Positions 1 through 5,673 of a DNA stretch of 6,031 bases are shown here, piece after piece. The stretch covers positions 1 to 6,031 of the forward strand of contig JAISFT010000157.1 in NCBI GenBank assembly GCA_031263435.1. Reading direction: 5' to 3'. Each line of letters begins with the position of its first letter. The stretch's first letter is position 1. Below the pieces are notes generated by a model. That model was given only the letters and a program-made list of their open reading frames with translations, did no database searches and was not told where the DNA came from. Made by a program: the position numbers and the translations under genes. This DNA comes from Treponema sp. (GTDB lineage Bacteria > Spirochaetota > Spirochaetia > Treponematales > Breznakiellaceae).

Positions 1-488
1 ACCGCCAGGCTTTCCTGCCTGATGTATAGGGGGCCGTGGAATTGAAGGGAAACCCTGCCGTACATGCCGGAACCGGTGTACCAGCGGGAATCGGCGGCGT
101 CTTCGTGGCTCACCTTTACGGCGATAACGTTTCCCTCACCGGGCCGCACGCAATGGCTGATGTCGTAACGGAAGCCGCTGTACCCGGAGGGCCGTTTTCC
201 CAGGTAGTACCCGTTGCACCAAACCTGGCTGTTCTTGTAGACCCCGTCAAAATTAACAAAGGCCTTATTCCCTTTTTCCGCCGGGACGCTGAAAACCGTC
301 CGGTACCAGGCGGTTCCCCCGGGAAGGTATCCGGTGCCGCTGGAATGTTCCCGGGAAAAGGGAAAGGACACCGCCCAGTCGTGGGGTACGATCACCTCTT
401 CCCAGGAGCCGTCGTCAAAGTCCGGAGCCCAGGGATCGCTGTGGAATTCCCGGCTGAATTTCCAGTTTTCAAGGTACCGTGTATCCAT
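1..488 (-). CDS. Glycoside hydrolase family 2 protein, beta-galactosidase-like (5' part, runs off the left edge)
   Basis: The minus strand is open from an ATG at 488-486 to the window edge, giving 162 codons. The visible part is the N-terminal sugar-binding (jelly-roll) domain of GH2 enzymes. Typical motifs are VPHDW (residues 34-38), GGTAWYRT (57-64), NFDGVYKNSQVWCNG (79-93) and RWYTGSGMYGRV (135-146). GH2 enzymes are retaining exo-glycosidases (beta-galactosidase, beta-glucuronidase, beta-mannosidase). The GGTAWYR and GSGMYGRV wording most resembles LacZ-like beta-galactosidases, but the catalytic glutamates lie outside the window, so the exact substrate is open. No signal peptide is seen at this start, which suggests a cytoplasmic enzyme acting on imported oligosaccharide. 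The start is supported by AAGGGGG at 502-496, seven bases upstream. The gene is divergent from the LacI regulator and shares its control region, so it is probably a regulon member. Confidence 0.88.
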   Translation of the reverse strand, partial: MDTRYLENWKFSREFHSDPWAPDFDDGSWEEVIVPHDWAVSFPFSREHSSGTGYLPGGTAWYRTVFSVPAEKGNKAFVNFDGVYKNSQVWCNGYYLGKRPSGYSGFRYDISHCVRPGEGNVIAVKVSHEDAADSRWYTGSGMYGRVSLQFHGPLYIRQESLA

Positions 489-511
489 TTTGAAACCCCC
501 TTAACGCTGAG

Positions 512-539
512 TGTATATGACCTGGGAAGATCTTGTCAA
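512..539 (-). promoter_or_regulatory. Predicted sigma70-type promoter of the GH2 gene
   Basis: On the minus strand a perfect TTGACA (539-534) is followed after 16 bases by TATACA (517-512). The start of transcription would fall near 505, about 17 bases before the GH2 ATG and just upstream of its AAGGGGG ribosome binding site. The -35 match is perfect, the -10 matches 5 of 6, and the spacer is one base shorter than ideal. The LacI-type operator at 549-562 lies just upstream of the -35 box, not over it. Confidence 0.6.
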
Positions 540-548
540 AGTATTTTT

Positions 549-562
549 TGAAACGGGTTTCA
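549..562. promoter_or_regulatory. LacI/GalR-type operator in the divergent control region
   Basis: TGAAACGGGTTTCA is a 14-bp palindrome with a single mismatch in its centre. It has the same half-site (GAAAC) as the two perfect copies at 1633-1644 and 1831-1842. Such short inverted repeats with a central CG-type step are typical of LacI/GalR operators. It sits between the regulator start (611) and the GH2 promoter, so it could serve autoregulation, GH2 control or both. Its centre is about 50 bases upstream of the predicted GH2 transcription start. I could not identify a convincing promoter for the regulator itself; TTGCCA (571-576) with TAGGAT (594-599) is a weak candidate that would leave almost no leader. 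Confidence 0.72.
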
Positions 563-610
563 TGGATCTATTGCCAGGGCCGGGGAAAACCGATAGGATT
601 TTATACATTT

Positions 611-1633
611 ATGATAGCCCAGGTGCCTACTATTTACGACATCGCAAGGGAAGCGGGGGTTTCCCCGGCCACGGTTTCCCGGGTTCTCACGCGCAAGGCC
701 CGGGTAAGTCCGGCCAAGCGCAGTGCGGTCGAAGGGGTCATCAAAAAATACGATTTTAAGCCCAACGCCCTGGCCCGGGGGCTTTCCACCTCCACCCGGA
801 TTCTGGGCCTCATGACCGCGGATATCCGCAACCCCTACTACGCGACCCTGGCGGTGGAGTGCGAGAAGGCGGCTAATGAACAGGGTTATACGGTGCTGCT
901 CTGCAACGCCCTGGGGGACAAGGCCCTGGAAGACGCCCATCTGGAAAAATTCTACGCCCAGCGGGTGGAGGCGATCATCCAAATCGGCTGCCGGGTAGAC
1001 GATCTGGTCTCCGATCCTGCCTATGCGGGGCATATCAACCGGATTGCCCGGACCATTCCCTTCATTACCACCGGAAAAATGGACGGCGCGGACTGTTATT
1101 CCCTGCGAATCGACGACGGGGCGGCCATGAAAATGGTCATAGAGTACCTGGTTTCCCTGGGGCACCGGGAAATCGCCTTCTTTGGAGGTGCAAAACGGGT
1201 TAAATCCACCTACGACAAGTGGCAGCAGTACATCTATCTGCTGGGAGCCCACGGCCTTAAATTTCGGGATGAGTACATACAGGAGGGGGATTACACCGAT
1301 TCCGGGGGCTGCGGCTGCCTGAAAAGGCTTTTGGATTGCCCCCGGATACCCACCGCGGCCATCGCGGTGAATGATTACAGCGCCGTCGGGGCCCTGCGGG
1401 CCGCCCATGAACAGGGGCTTTCCATCCCCCGGGATCTGTCCCTTATCAGTTTTGACAACACTTACCTGTCCGAGGTCGTCATCCCCAAACTCACGACCGT
1501 GGATTACAACTACCTCGATTACGGCCGGGGGCTGGTGAATACTGCCATCCGGGCCGCCCAGGGGGAACCGATTCCTCGGCTCCAGTTCATCAAACCCCGG
1601 CTCGTAGTCCGGGATTCCTGCGCCCCATTTTAG
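611..1633 (+). CDS. LacI/GalR-family transcriptional regulator
   Basis: The 340-residue protein has the usual LacI-family length and order. The N-terminal helix-turn-helix is VPTIYDIAREAGVSPATVSR (residues 5-24). The hinge helix region is PNALARGLSTS (51-61). A periplasmic-binding-like sensor domain then runs from about residue 64 (LGLMTADIRNPYY) to the C-terminus, including the family motif SFDNTYLSEVVIPKLTTV. The recognition helix SPATVSR resembles GalR/CcpA-like members, which fits the GAAACCGGTTTC palindromes nearby. The role is inferred: a dimeric, probably sugar-responsive repressor of the divergent GH2 gene and the downstream importer. ATG 611 was chosen because it sits just before the conserved HTH start. 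The only ribosome-binding-like sequence is AGGA at 595-598, twelve bases upstream, which is long. GTG 623 is an alternative giving VPTIYDIA directly after the start. The TAG stop (1631-1633) shares its G with an operator. The effector sugar cannot be read from the sequence. Confidence 0.93.
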   Translation: MIAQVPTIYDIAREAGVSPATVSRVLTRKARVSPAKRSAVEGVIKKYDFKPNALARGLSTSTRILGLMTADIRNPYYATLAVECEKAANEQGYTVLLCNALGDKALEDAHLEKFYAQRVEAIIQIGCRVDDLVSDPAYAGHINRIARTIPFITTGKMDGADCYSLRIDDGAAMKMVIEYLVSLGHREIAFFGGAKRVKSTYDKWQQYIYLLGAHGLKFRDEYIQEGDYTDSGGCGCLKRLLDCPRIPTAAIAVNDYSAVGALRAAHEQGLSIPRDLSLISFDNTYLSEVVIPKLTTVDYNYLDYGRGLVNTAIRAAQGEPIPRLQFIKPRLVVRDSCAPF

Positions 1634-1644
1634 AAACCGGTTTC
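1633..1644. promoter_or_regulatory. Perfect LacI-type operator overlapping the regulator stop codon
   Basis: GAAACCGGTTTC is a perfect 12-bp palindrome, identical to the copy at 1831-1842. Its first base is the last base of the regulator's TAG stop. It lies about 143 bases upstream of the importer promoter -35 box, and its centre is 198 bp from the second copy. That is close to 19 helical turns, so a repressor-bridged loop is possible. This is inference; what is seen is the sequence identity and position. Confidence 0.72.
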
Positions 1645-1787
1645 ATAATTTGTTCTCGCGTCCACGGAAAAGCGGGCTTTTGGCCGTAAAAACGCGTTAA
1701 AATTTGCCGGTTTACCTGGCCGCCTGGCCCTCAGGCGTTCGGGGAGCCCTGCCACTGCGTTTTTTTCGGATTTTTGTATAATTTTTG
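1645..1787. other. Non-coding stretch between regulator and importer promoter
   Basis: I see no gene here on either strand. AAAAGCGGGCTTTT (near 1669-1682) can form only a small five-base-pair hairpin and is at best a poor terminator for the regulator gene. T-rich runs occur near 1761-1775. A perfect TATAAT lies at 1777-1782, but no -35 box stands at a suitable distance upstream of it, so I do not call it a promoter. Confidence 0.5.
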
Positions 1788-1817
1788 TTGACAGCTTTGG
1801 AAAACTACTGATATACT
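1788..1817 (+). promoter_or_regulatory. Predicted sigma70-type promoter of the sugar importer operon
   Basis: A perfect TTGACA (1788-1793) is followed after 18 bases by TATACT (1812-1817), a 5 of 6 match to the -10 consensus. Transcription would begin near 1824, so the operator at 1831-1842 would lie at about +7 to +18, where a bound repressor would block initiation or escape. The leader to the first permease ATG would be about 190 bases and contains the short polyproline ORF. Confidence 0.78.
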
Positions 1818-1830
1818 AATCTCATTATAT

Positions 1831-1842
1831 GAAACCGGTTTC
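1831..1842. promoter_or_regulatory. Perfect LacI-type operator just downstream of the importer promoter
   Basis: GAAACCGGTTTC is a perfect 12-bp palindrome, a second exact copy of the site at 1633-1644. It starts 13 bases after the predicted -10 box, the classic position for repression. It is the strongest evidence that the adjacent LacI-family protein controls the ABC importer. Confidence 0.82.
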
Positions 1843-1915
1843 TCTGACGGCGGCCGGCTTCCAAAAACCAAAAGAGGCTGTTTGGCGGCCTTAGCTCAAA
1901 AGACAGGAGATTGGT

Positions 1916-1972
1916 ATGAAAGCTGCTTTATCGCTAATGTCTTCGCCCCCCCCCCCCCCCCCCCCTCGATAG
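1916..1972 (+). CDS. Short leader ORF with a polyproline tract encoded by C20
   Basis: ATG 1916 is preceded by AGGAGA (1905-1910) with a five-base gap, one of the better ribosome binding sites in the window. The frame encodes MKAALSLMSSPPPPPPPR and stops at TAG 1970-1972. The seven prolines come from a run of 20 C. The ORF lies in the importer leader, 43 bases before the first permease. The frame depends wholly on the tract length. With 19 C it reads without a stop into permease 1, adding 33 residues before its Met. With 21 C it ends at TAG 2023-2025, just inside the permease start. Possible roles are a phase-variable N-terminal extension, a translation-coupling or stalling leader peptide, or no function. 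I recognise no homologue, and the good ribosome binding site is the main support for translation. Confidence 0.5.
   Translation: MKAALSLMSSPPPPPPPR
1946..1965 (+). repeat. Homopolymeric C20 tract
   Basis: Twenty consecutive C residues lie between the importer promoter and its first permease gene. Homopolymers of this length are strongly slippage-prone in replication, and poly-G/C tracts are known phase-variation elements in several bacteria, including spirochaetes such as Treponema pallidum. Runs this long are also a common place for sequencing or assembly length errors, so the count itself is uncertain. Confidence 0.9.
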
Positions 1973-1977
1973 GTTTA

Positions 1978-1990
1978 CCGGGAATCCCGG
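1978..1990 (+). other. Small hairpin between the C tract and the permease ribosome binding site
   Basis: CCGGG (1978-1982) pairs with CCCGG (1986-1990) around an AAT loop. It is a five-base-pair all-GC stem in the leader, 11 bases before the AAGGGGG Shine-Dalgarno of permease 1 (2002-2008). It could help bring the C tract near the G-rich ribosome binding site. A regulatory role is not demonstrated. Confidence 0.35.
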
Positions 1991-2015
1991 CGCTCGTTTA
2001 CAAGGGGGCGGTTCT

Positions 2016-2945
2016 ATGCGCATAGCACAGAAATCCCTGGGGAAACGGCTCTGGGACTGTAAGACCCTCATCTTGATGTGTACGCCGGCGATTCTGTTTT
2101 TCGTCGTTTTTTCCTATATCCCCATGCCGGGGGCCTACATTGCCTTTACGGACTTTAAGTACAACCTGGGGATCTTTGGCAGCCGCTTTGTGGGGTTTGA
2201 AAATTTCCGCTTCCTTGTTATTTCCGGCAAGCTCTGGCAGCTTACCCGCAACACGATCCTCTACAACCTGGCCTTTATATTCCTGGGGAACGCCCTCCAG
2301 GTTTTTGTGGCGATATTACTCAACGAGATACGGAACCGCTGGTTCAAAAAAGTAACCCAGACCATCATGTTCCTGCCCTATTTTATCTCTGCGGTCCTGG
2401 TCGGTTTTTTGGCCTACAGCGTGCTTAACTTTGACTTCGGCTTTATCCCCAACCTGGTAAAGTCCATGGGCGGGGACCCTCCCCGCTTCTACGGAAACCC
2501 GGTACTCTGGCCCTTTATCATCGTGGCGGTCCACTTGTGGCAGAGCACCGGCTACGGGACCATCGTTTATTTCGCCGCCATCATGGGGATAGATACCGCC
2601 ATCTACGAGGCCGCGGAGATCGACGGGGCAAACGCCATCCAGCGGATCCGCTTCATCATCCTTCCCAGCCTGAAACCCACCATGGTGATCCTGATCCTCT
2701 TTTCGATCGGCGGGATTCTCAAGGGAAATTTCGGCCTCTTCTACAACCTGGTGGGAACCGCCAACGCGGCCCTGCAGCCCATGACGGATATTATCGAGAC
2801 CTACGTGTTCCGCAGCCTGATGAGCCAGTTCAACTTCTCCTACTCCGCGGCGGTGGGCCTGTACCAGAGCGCGGTGGGGTTTGCCATCGTTATGGCGGCA
2901 AACGGGGTCGTCAAGAAAATTGAAAGCGACTACGCGCTGTTCTAA
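2016..2945 (+). CDS. ABC sugar transporter permease 1 (LplB type, MalF-like position)
   Basis: The 309-residue integral membrane protein matches the LplB/carbohydrate importer (CUT1) permease family. It opens with a hydrophobic segment LILMCTPAILFFVVFSYIP (residues 18-36), followed by the family-typical GAYIAFTDFKYNLGIFGSRFVGFENF. Further hydrophobic segments suggest about six membrane spans. The cytoplasmic EAA loop that contacts the ATPase is EAAEIDGANAIQRIRFIILP (198-217), with the conserved G at 204. The start has AAGGGGG at 2002-2008, seven bases upstream. It forms the heterodimeric channel with the next gene, 21 bases away, and takes substrate from the binding protein encoded third. A frame change in the upstream C tract could give it a 33-residue extension. 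The exact sugar cannot be assigned; an oligosaccharide cleaved by the GH2 enzyme is the contextual guess. Confidence 0.93.
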   Translation: MRIAQKSLGKRLWDCKTLILMCTPAILFFVVFSYIPMPGAYIAFTDFKYNLGIFGSRFVGFENFRFLVISGKLWQLTRNTILYNLAFIFLGNALQVFVAILLNEIRNRWFKKVTQTIMFLPYFISAVLVGFLAYSVLNFDFGFIPNLVKSMGGDPPRFYGNPVLWPFIIVAVHLWQSTGYGTIVYFAAIMGIDTAIYEAAEIDGANAIQRIRFIILPSLKPTMVILILFSIGGILKGNFGLFYNLVGTANAALQPMTDIIETYVFRSLMSQFNFSYSAAVGLYQSAVGFAIVMAANGVVKKIESDYALF

Positions 2946-2966
2946 CGCCGGTACTATGGAGGAATC

Positions 2967-3890
2967 ATGAACGCTGTAAAAATTGGAAAACTTGAACCCA
3001 TAAGGAAGGTGCGGAAGGACGCCGTATCCACGGCGGTTACGCTCTTTGCCGCGATTTTTGTGCTGGCTTTCGCCCTCGTCTGCCTTCTGCCCTTTGTGAT
3101 GATGGTCTCCGCCTCGTTCAGCGATGAAAACATCGTTATGACCGAAGGAATCGGGATTCTGCCCAAGGGCTATTCCGTTGAAGCCTATACGATCGCCCTG
3201 AAAAATCCCCGGTTCATCGTCGGCTCGTACATCGTAACGATTCTGCTGACTTTTTTCGGCACGGGCATCGGCCTGTTTCTCATCGCAATGACCGGCTACG
3301 CCCTGTACCGGCCGGATTTTTTCATCCGCAATAAAATTTCCTTTTTCTTTTATTTTACCACTCTGTTTTCCGCGGGGCTGGCCCCTTCGTATATCTGGAT
3401 GGTGCGGTATCTCAACCTGCGGAACAACTACCTCGCGGTGCTGCTCCCCCTGCTCATGTCTCCCTGGCTTATCCTCCTGATGAGGAATTTTATGAAGTCT
3501 ATTCCTTTCGAGATCACCGAGTCCGGGAAGATAGACGGGGCCGGGGATTTCAGGATTTTCATCGCCCTGGTGTTCCCCATGCTCAAGCCCGCTCTGGCTA
3601 CCATCGGGCTTTTCCTTGCCATGGGCTACTGGAACGAGTGGTACAACTCCATGCTGTACCTGCCCAGCCTGGATTACAAACCCCTCCAGTATTACCTCTA
3701 CAAGATCGTCAACGAGGCGGCGGCGCTGAGGCAGTCTCTGGCGGGTTCCGTGGTCATCGTGGGGGCGCTGCCCACCACGACGCTCAAGATGGCCACCGCG
3801 GTCCTGTCCACGGGGCCCATCATCCTTCTGTATCCCTTTGTGCAGAAATATTTTATCTCGGGGATCACGGTGGGATCGGTAAAGGGATAG
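2967..3890 (+). CDS. ABC sugar transporter permease 2 (YtcP/LplC type, MalG-like position)
   Basis: This 307-residue membrane protein is the second permease of the importer. After a short basic N-terminus it has a membrane segment VTLFAAIFVLAFALVCLLPF (about residues 25-44), then MMVSASFSDENIV and the family-typical ILPKGYSVEAYTIAL. The EAA loop is present in a variant form as ESGKIDGAGDFRIFIALVFP (185-204), with G191 in the conserved place. GYWNEWYNSMLYL follows, a hallmark of MalG-type permeases. GGAGGA (2958-2963) lies close before the ATG, a slightly short spacing, and the 21-base gap to permease 1 supports co-transcription. No ATP-binding subunit follows, as is usual for LplB/YtcP systems that share an ATPase encoded elsewhere. 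Confidence 0.93.
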   Translation: MNAVKIGKLEPIRKVRKDAVSTAVTLFAAIFVLAFALVCLLPFVMMVSASFSDENIVMTEGIGILPKGYSVEAYTIALKNPRFIVGSYIVTILLTFFGTGIGLFLIAMTGYALYRPDFFIRNKISFFFYFTTLFSAGLAPSYIWMVRYLNLRNNYLAVLLPLLMSPWLILLMRNFMKSIPFEITESGKIDGAGDFRIFIALVFPMLKPALATIGLFLAMGYWNEWYNSMLYLPSLDYKPLQYYLYKIVNEAAALRQSLAGSVVIVGALPTTTLKMATAVLSTGPIILLYPFVQKYFISGITVGSVKG

Positions 3891-3896
3891 GCCCGC

Positions 3897-3917
3897 GCGG
3901 CGGTACGGTTTCGCCGC
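3897..3917 (+). other. GC-rich hairpin after permease 2
   Basis: GCGGCG (3897-3902) pairs with CGCCGC (3912-3917) around a nine-base loop. It has no U tract, so it is not a typical intrinsic terminator. It is the first of three hairpins between permease 2 and the binding-protein gene and may stabilise or process the transcript. Confidence 0.4.
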
Positions 3918-3934
3918 AAGATAACAATGGAAAA

Positions 3935-3970
3935 AAGCCTCGTGGAGGCTTAAATCCTCGTAGAGGATTT
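3935..3970 (+). repeat. Two adjacent near-identical hairpins before the binding-protein gene
   Basis: Two perfect inverted repeats abut each other. The first is AAGCCTC-GTG-GAGGCTT (3935-3951). The second is AAATCCTC-GTA-GAGGATTT (3952-3970). Both share the core CCTCGTRGAGG, with different flanking pairs that keep complementarity. The pair ends ten bases before AAGGAGG (3981-3987), the ribosome binding site of the solute-binding gene. The expected effect, by analogy with REP elements between malE and malF, is differential mRNA stability that lets the binding protein be made in excess. Partial attenuation or a dispersed repeat family is also possible. Confidence 0.65.
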
Positions 3971-3994
3971 TAGAATATGTAAGGAGGTTCTTTA

Positions 3995-5542
3995 ATGAAG
4001 AATCCGATGAAGTTTTTTTTGGCCGCGCTGCTTGTTGCCATAACGGCGGGCGGCCTTTTCGCGGGAGGCAGTACGGACGGCGGGGCGGGGAGGACGACCC
4101 CCATCACCATGCTGCTTTTGGGCAACAAGCCCACCAACGGCCGGGCGGACGCCGCCATCGCGGAGATCAACAAACTTGTGGGGCCCCGGATCGGCGTGGA
4201 ACTGCGGACCGAATACGTGGAGTGGGCGGACTGGCAGAACCAGTACCAGCTCAGACTGGCTTCCGGCGACCCCAATCTGGACCTGATCGTTACGGCCACA
4301 GACTGGCTCTACGCGTGGGAAATCAGCCGCAAAGGGGGCTTTTACCCCTTAACGCCGGAACTGCTCCAGAAAAACGCCCCCCAGACCTGGGCGGCGATCC
4401 CCCAGTCCCACTGGGATCTCTGCACGGAAAACGGCAAGATCTGGTTTATCCCGGAGGATCAGTACAGCCAGTACACCAATCACGGCATGTACTGGCGCAA
4501 GGACTGGGCCGCCGAAGGGGGCATTACCGCGATTACCAAATTTGAAGACCTGGAACGGTATTGGGATGTGGTAAAGAGAAACCACCCCGAAGCGTACCCC
4601 TGGGACGTGAACGGCGCGGAATATCAGGATATGGGGCTTATCGCCGGTTATCTAAAGGCGAAATTACCTATCCAGACTATCACCGGCGTCGCTATAGGAA
4701 ACTTTGGAGAGGCCGGTATCTTCCAATACAACACCAACGATCCTTATACGGTGGTGTCCGCTCACATGGACAGCGCCGAGTTTGTAGAAGCGGCCAGGAT
4801 TAGTGACCGCTTCGCCAAAAAGGGTTTTTGGCGGGAAGACGTCCTGAACTACCGGGGCGAAACCCGGAACCTCCTTCTGGCCGGCCTTTCCGGTTCGGAT
4901 CAGCACCATGTCCAGACGTATCTTGGCCTGCGGGAACAGATGGACAAGGATCAGCCCGGATCGGAGCTCCAGATGTACTGGTGGGGCATGGAGAACAACA
5001 ACGTTAACAAGGACCTCCTGACCCACGGCGCCATGGCGATCAACGGGGCCTCCCGGAACGTGGAGAAGGCTTTACAGCTCTACGACCTCTTGCGGAACGA
5101 CAAGCAGATCTACATGCTCTACAACTATGGGCTTGAGGGGAAGGATTATCTCGTGCTGCCCGACGGCAGGTTCACCCGGCCCGCAGACTTCAATTCCAAT
5201 ACCGACTCTTTGGACACCAATTTCTGGGCGGGCCGGATGGACAAGTTCGAACCCGCCTGGGACACATGGTGGAGCGGGCGCGGCGCTTTTATCGATCACC
5301 TCAACAGCTTTGCCATGGAATATCCCCTGGGGAAATTCAACTTTGACGCCACTAAAGTGTCTGCGGAAATGTCCGCTCTCGCGGACGTCTGCGCCACCTA
5401 CATTCCCGCCATCCACTTCGGCAAGACCAACAACCCCGAAAGGGCGGTGGCCGATTTCCGGGCCGCCCTGCGGTCCGCCGGTTACGATAAGGTAAAGGCG
5501 GAAGTCCAGGCCCAGCTTACGGTCTACCGAAACGCCCGTTAG
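3995..5542 (+). CDS. Extracellular sugar-binding protein of the ABC importer (YtcQ/LplA type)
   Basis: This 515-residue protein is the solute-binding component that captures the sugar outside the membrane and delivers it to the two permeases. The export signal is a basic start (MKNPMK), a hydrophobic core (FFLAALLVAITAGGLF) and a likely cleavage after LFA (residues 21-23). No cysteine stands at the lipobox +1 site. The mature part starts TPITMLLLGNKPTNGRADAA and has the family-type stretch YQLRLASGDPNLDLIVTATD. The C-terminal 120-140 residues resemble the DUF3502 domain found at the end of LplA/YtcQ-like proteins, including HLNSFAMEYPLGKFNFD and a terminal region rich in A, K and Q. The length matches that large (about 500 residue) group. 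A strong AAGGAGG lies seven bases before the ATG. The gap from permease 2 is 104 bases and carries three hairpins, which may set its higher expression. Confidence 0.92.
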   Translation: MKNPMKFFLAALLVAITAGGLFAGGSTDGGAGRTTPITMLLLGNKPTNGRADAAIAEINKLVGPRIGVELRTEYVEWADWQNQYQLRLASGDPNLDLIVTATDWLYAWEISRKGGFYPLTPELLQKNAPQTWAAIPQSHWDLCTENGKIWFIPEDQYSQYTNHGMYWRKDWAAEGGITAITKFEDLERYWDVVKRNHPEAYPWDVNGAEYQDMGLIAGYLKAKLPIQTITGVAIGNFGEAGIFQYNTNDPYTVVSAHMDSAEFVEAARISDRFAKKGFWREDVLNYRGETRNLLLAGLSGSDQHHVQTYLGLREQMDKDQPGSELQMYWWGMENNNVNKDLLTHGAMAINGASRNVEKALQLYDLLRNDKQIYMLYNYGLEGKDYLVLPDGRFTRPADFNSNTDSLDTNFWAGRMDKFEPAWDTWWSGRGAFIDHLNSFAMEYPLGKFNFDATKVSAEMSALADVCATYIPAIHFGKTNNPERAVADFRAALRSAGYDKVKAEVQAQLTVYRNAR

Positions 5543-5555
5543 GGCAGCATTGCAG

Positions 5556-5592
5556 CGGGTGGTCCGAGGGCCTCGGCCCTCTGGATCACCCG
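5556..5592 (+). other. Long stable hairpin after the binding-protein gene
   Basis: CGGGTGGTCC-GAGGG pairs with CCCTC-T-GGATCACCCG through 15 base pairs, including one G-U, with one bulged base and a CCTCGG loop. It begins 14 bases after the stop. TTAAAACAAC follows and not a U run, so it is more likely a 3'-end stabiliser or Rho/processing-linked structure than a classic intrinsic terminator. It probably marks the end of the importer transcript. Confidence 0.6.
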
Positions 5593-5596
5593 TTAA

Positions 5597-5630
5597 AACA
5601 ACACGGGAGCGGCCCCCAACAACACGAGAG
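5597..5630 (+). repeat. 13-bp direct repeat with 21-bp period
   Basis: AACAACACGGGAG (5597-5609) and AACAACACGAGAG (5618-5630) match at 12 of 13 positions and start 21 bp apart, two helical turns. A shorter AACACG recurs at 5666-5671. The arrangement would suit a protein that binds repeated sites on one DNA face, perhaps controlling the downstream gene. Function is inference only. Confidence 0.45.
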
Positions 5631-5636
5631 TTGCTC

Positions 5637-5649
5637 GGTGACTGTCACC
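5637..5649. other. Short inverted repeat GGTGACTGTCACC
   Basis: GGTGAC and GTCACC flank a single T, giving a 13-bp near-perfect palindrome. It could be a protein-binding site or a small hairpin in the region before the HU-like gene. It does not resemble the GAAACCGGTTTC operators, so it is probably unrelated to the LacI regulator. Confidence 0.35.
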
Positions 5650-5673
5650 AAATTGGACGGCTGTAAACACGTC

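Noticed and set aside
36..551. Long plus-strand open frame opposite the GH2 gene
   Set aside because: It is antisense to a clear GH2 sugar-binding domain, has no recognisable family features and no good ribosome binding site.
533..610. Upstream TTG start extending the LacI regulator by 26 residues
   Set aside because: The extension would run through the operator and precedes the conserved HTH start with no family similarity; ATG 611 (or GTG 623) fits LacI proteins.
560..1408. Long minus-strand open frame opposite the regulator
   Set aside because: Its low-complexity G/P/R-rich content is typical of the antisense of a GC-rich gene, and the plus strand encodes a full LacI-family protein.
1669..1682. 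AAAAGCGGGCTTTT as the regulator gene's terminator
   Set aside because: The stem is only five base pairs, mostly A-T, and lacks a U tract.
1777..1782. Perfect TATAAT as a second importer promoter
   Set aside because: No -35 box is found 15-19 bases upstream and there is no correctly spaced extended TGn; the TTGACA/TATACT pair downstream is far better.
549..1842. CcpA-type catabolite-response elements
   Set aside because: The palindromes resemble cre sites, but their repetition around a local LacI-family gene makes that protein the simpler binder; general catabolite control cannot be excluded.
3935..3970. CRISPR-like array from the repeated CCTCGTRGAGG units
   Set aside because: The units directly abut, there are only two, and no spacers lie between them; they are hairpins.
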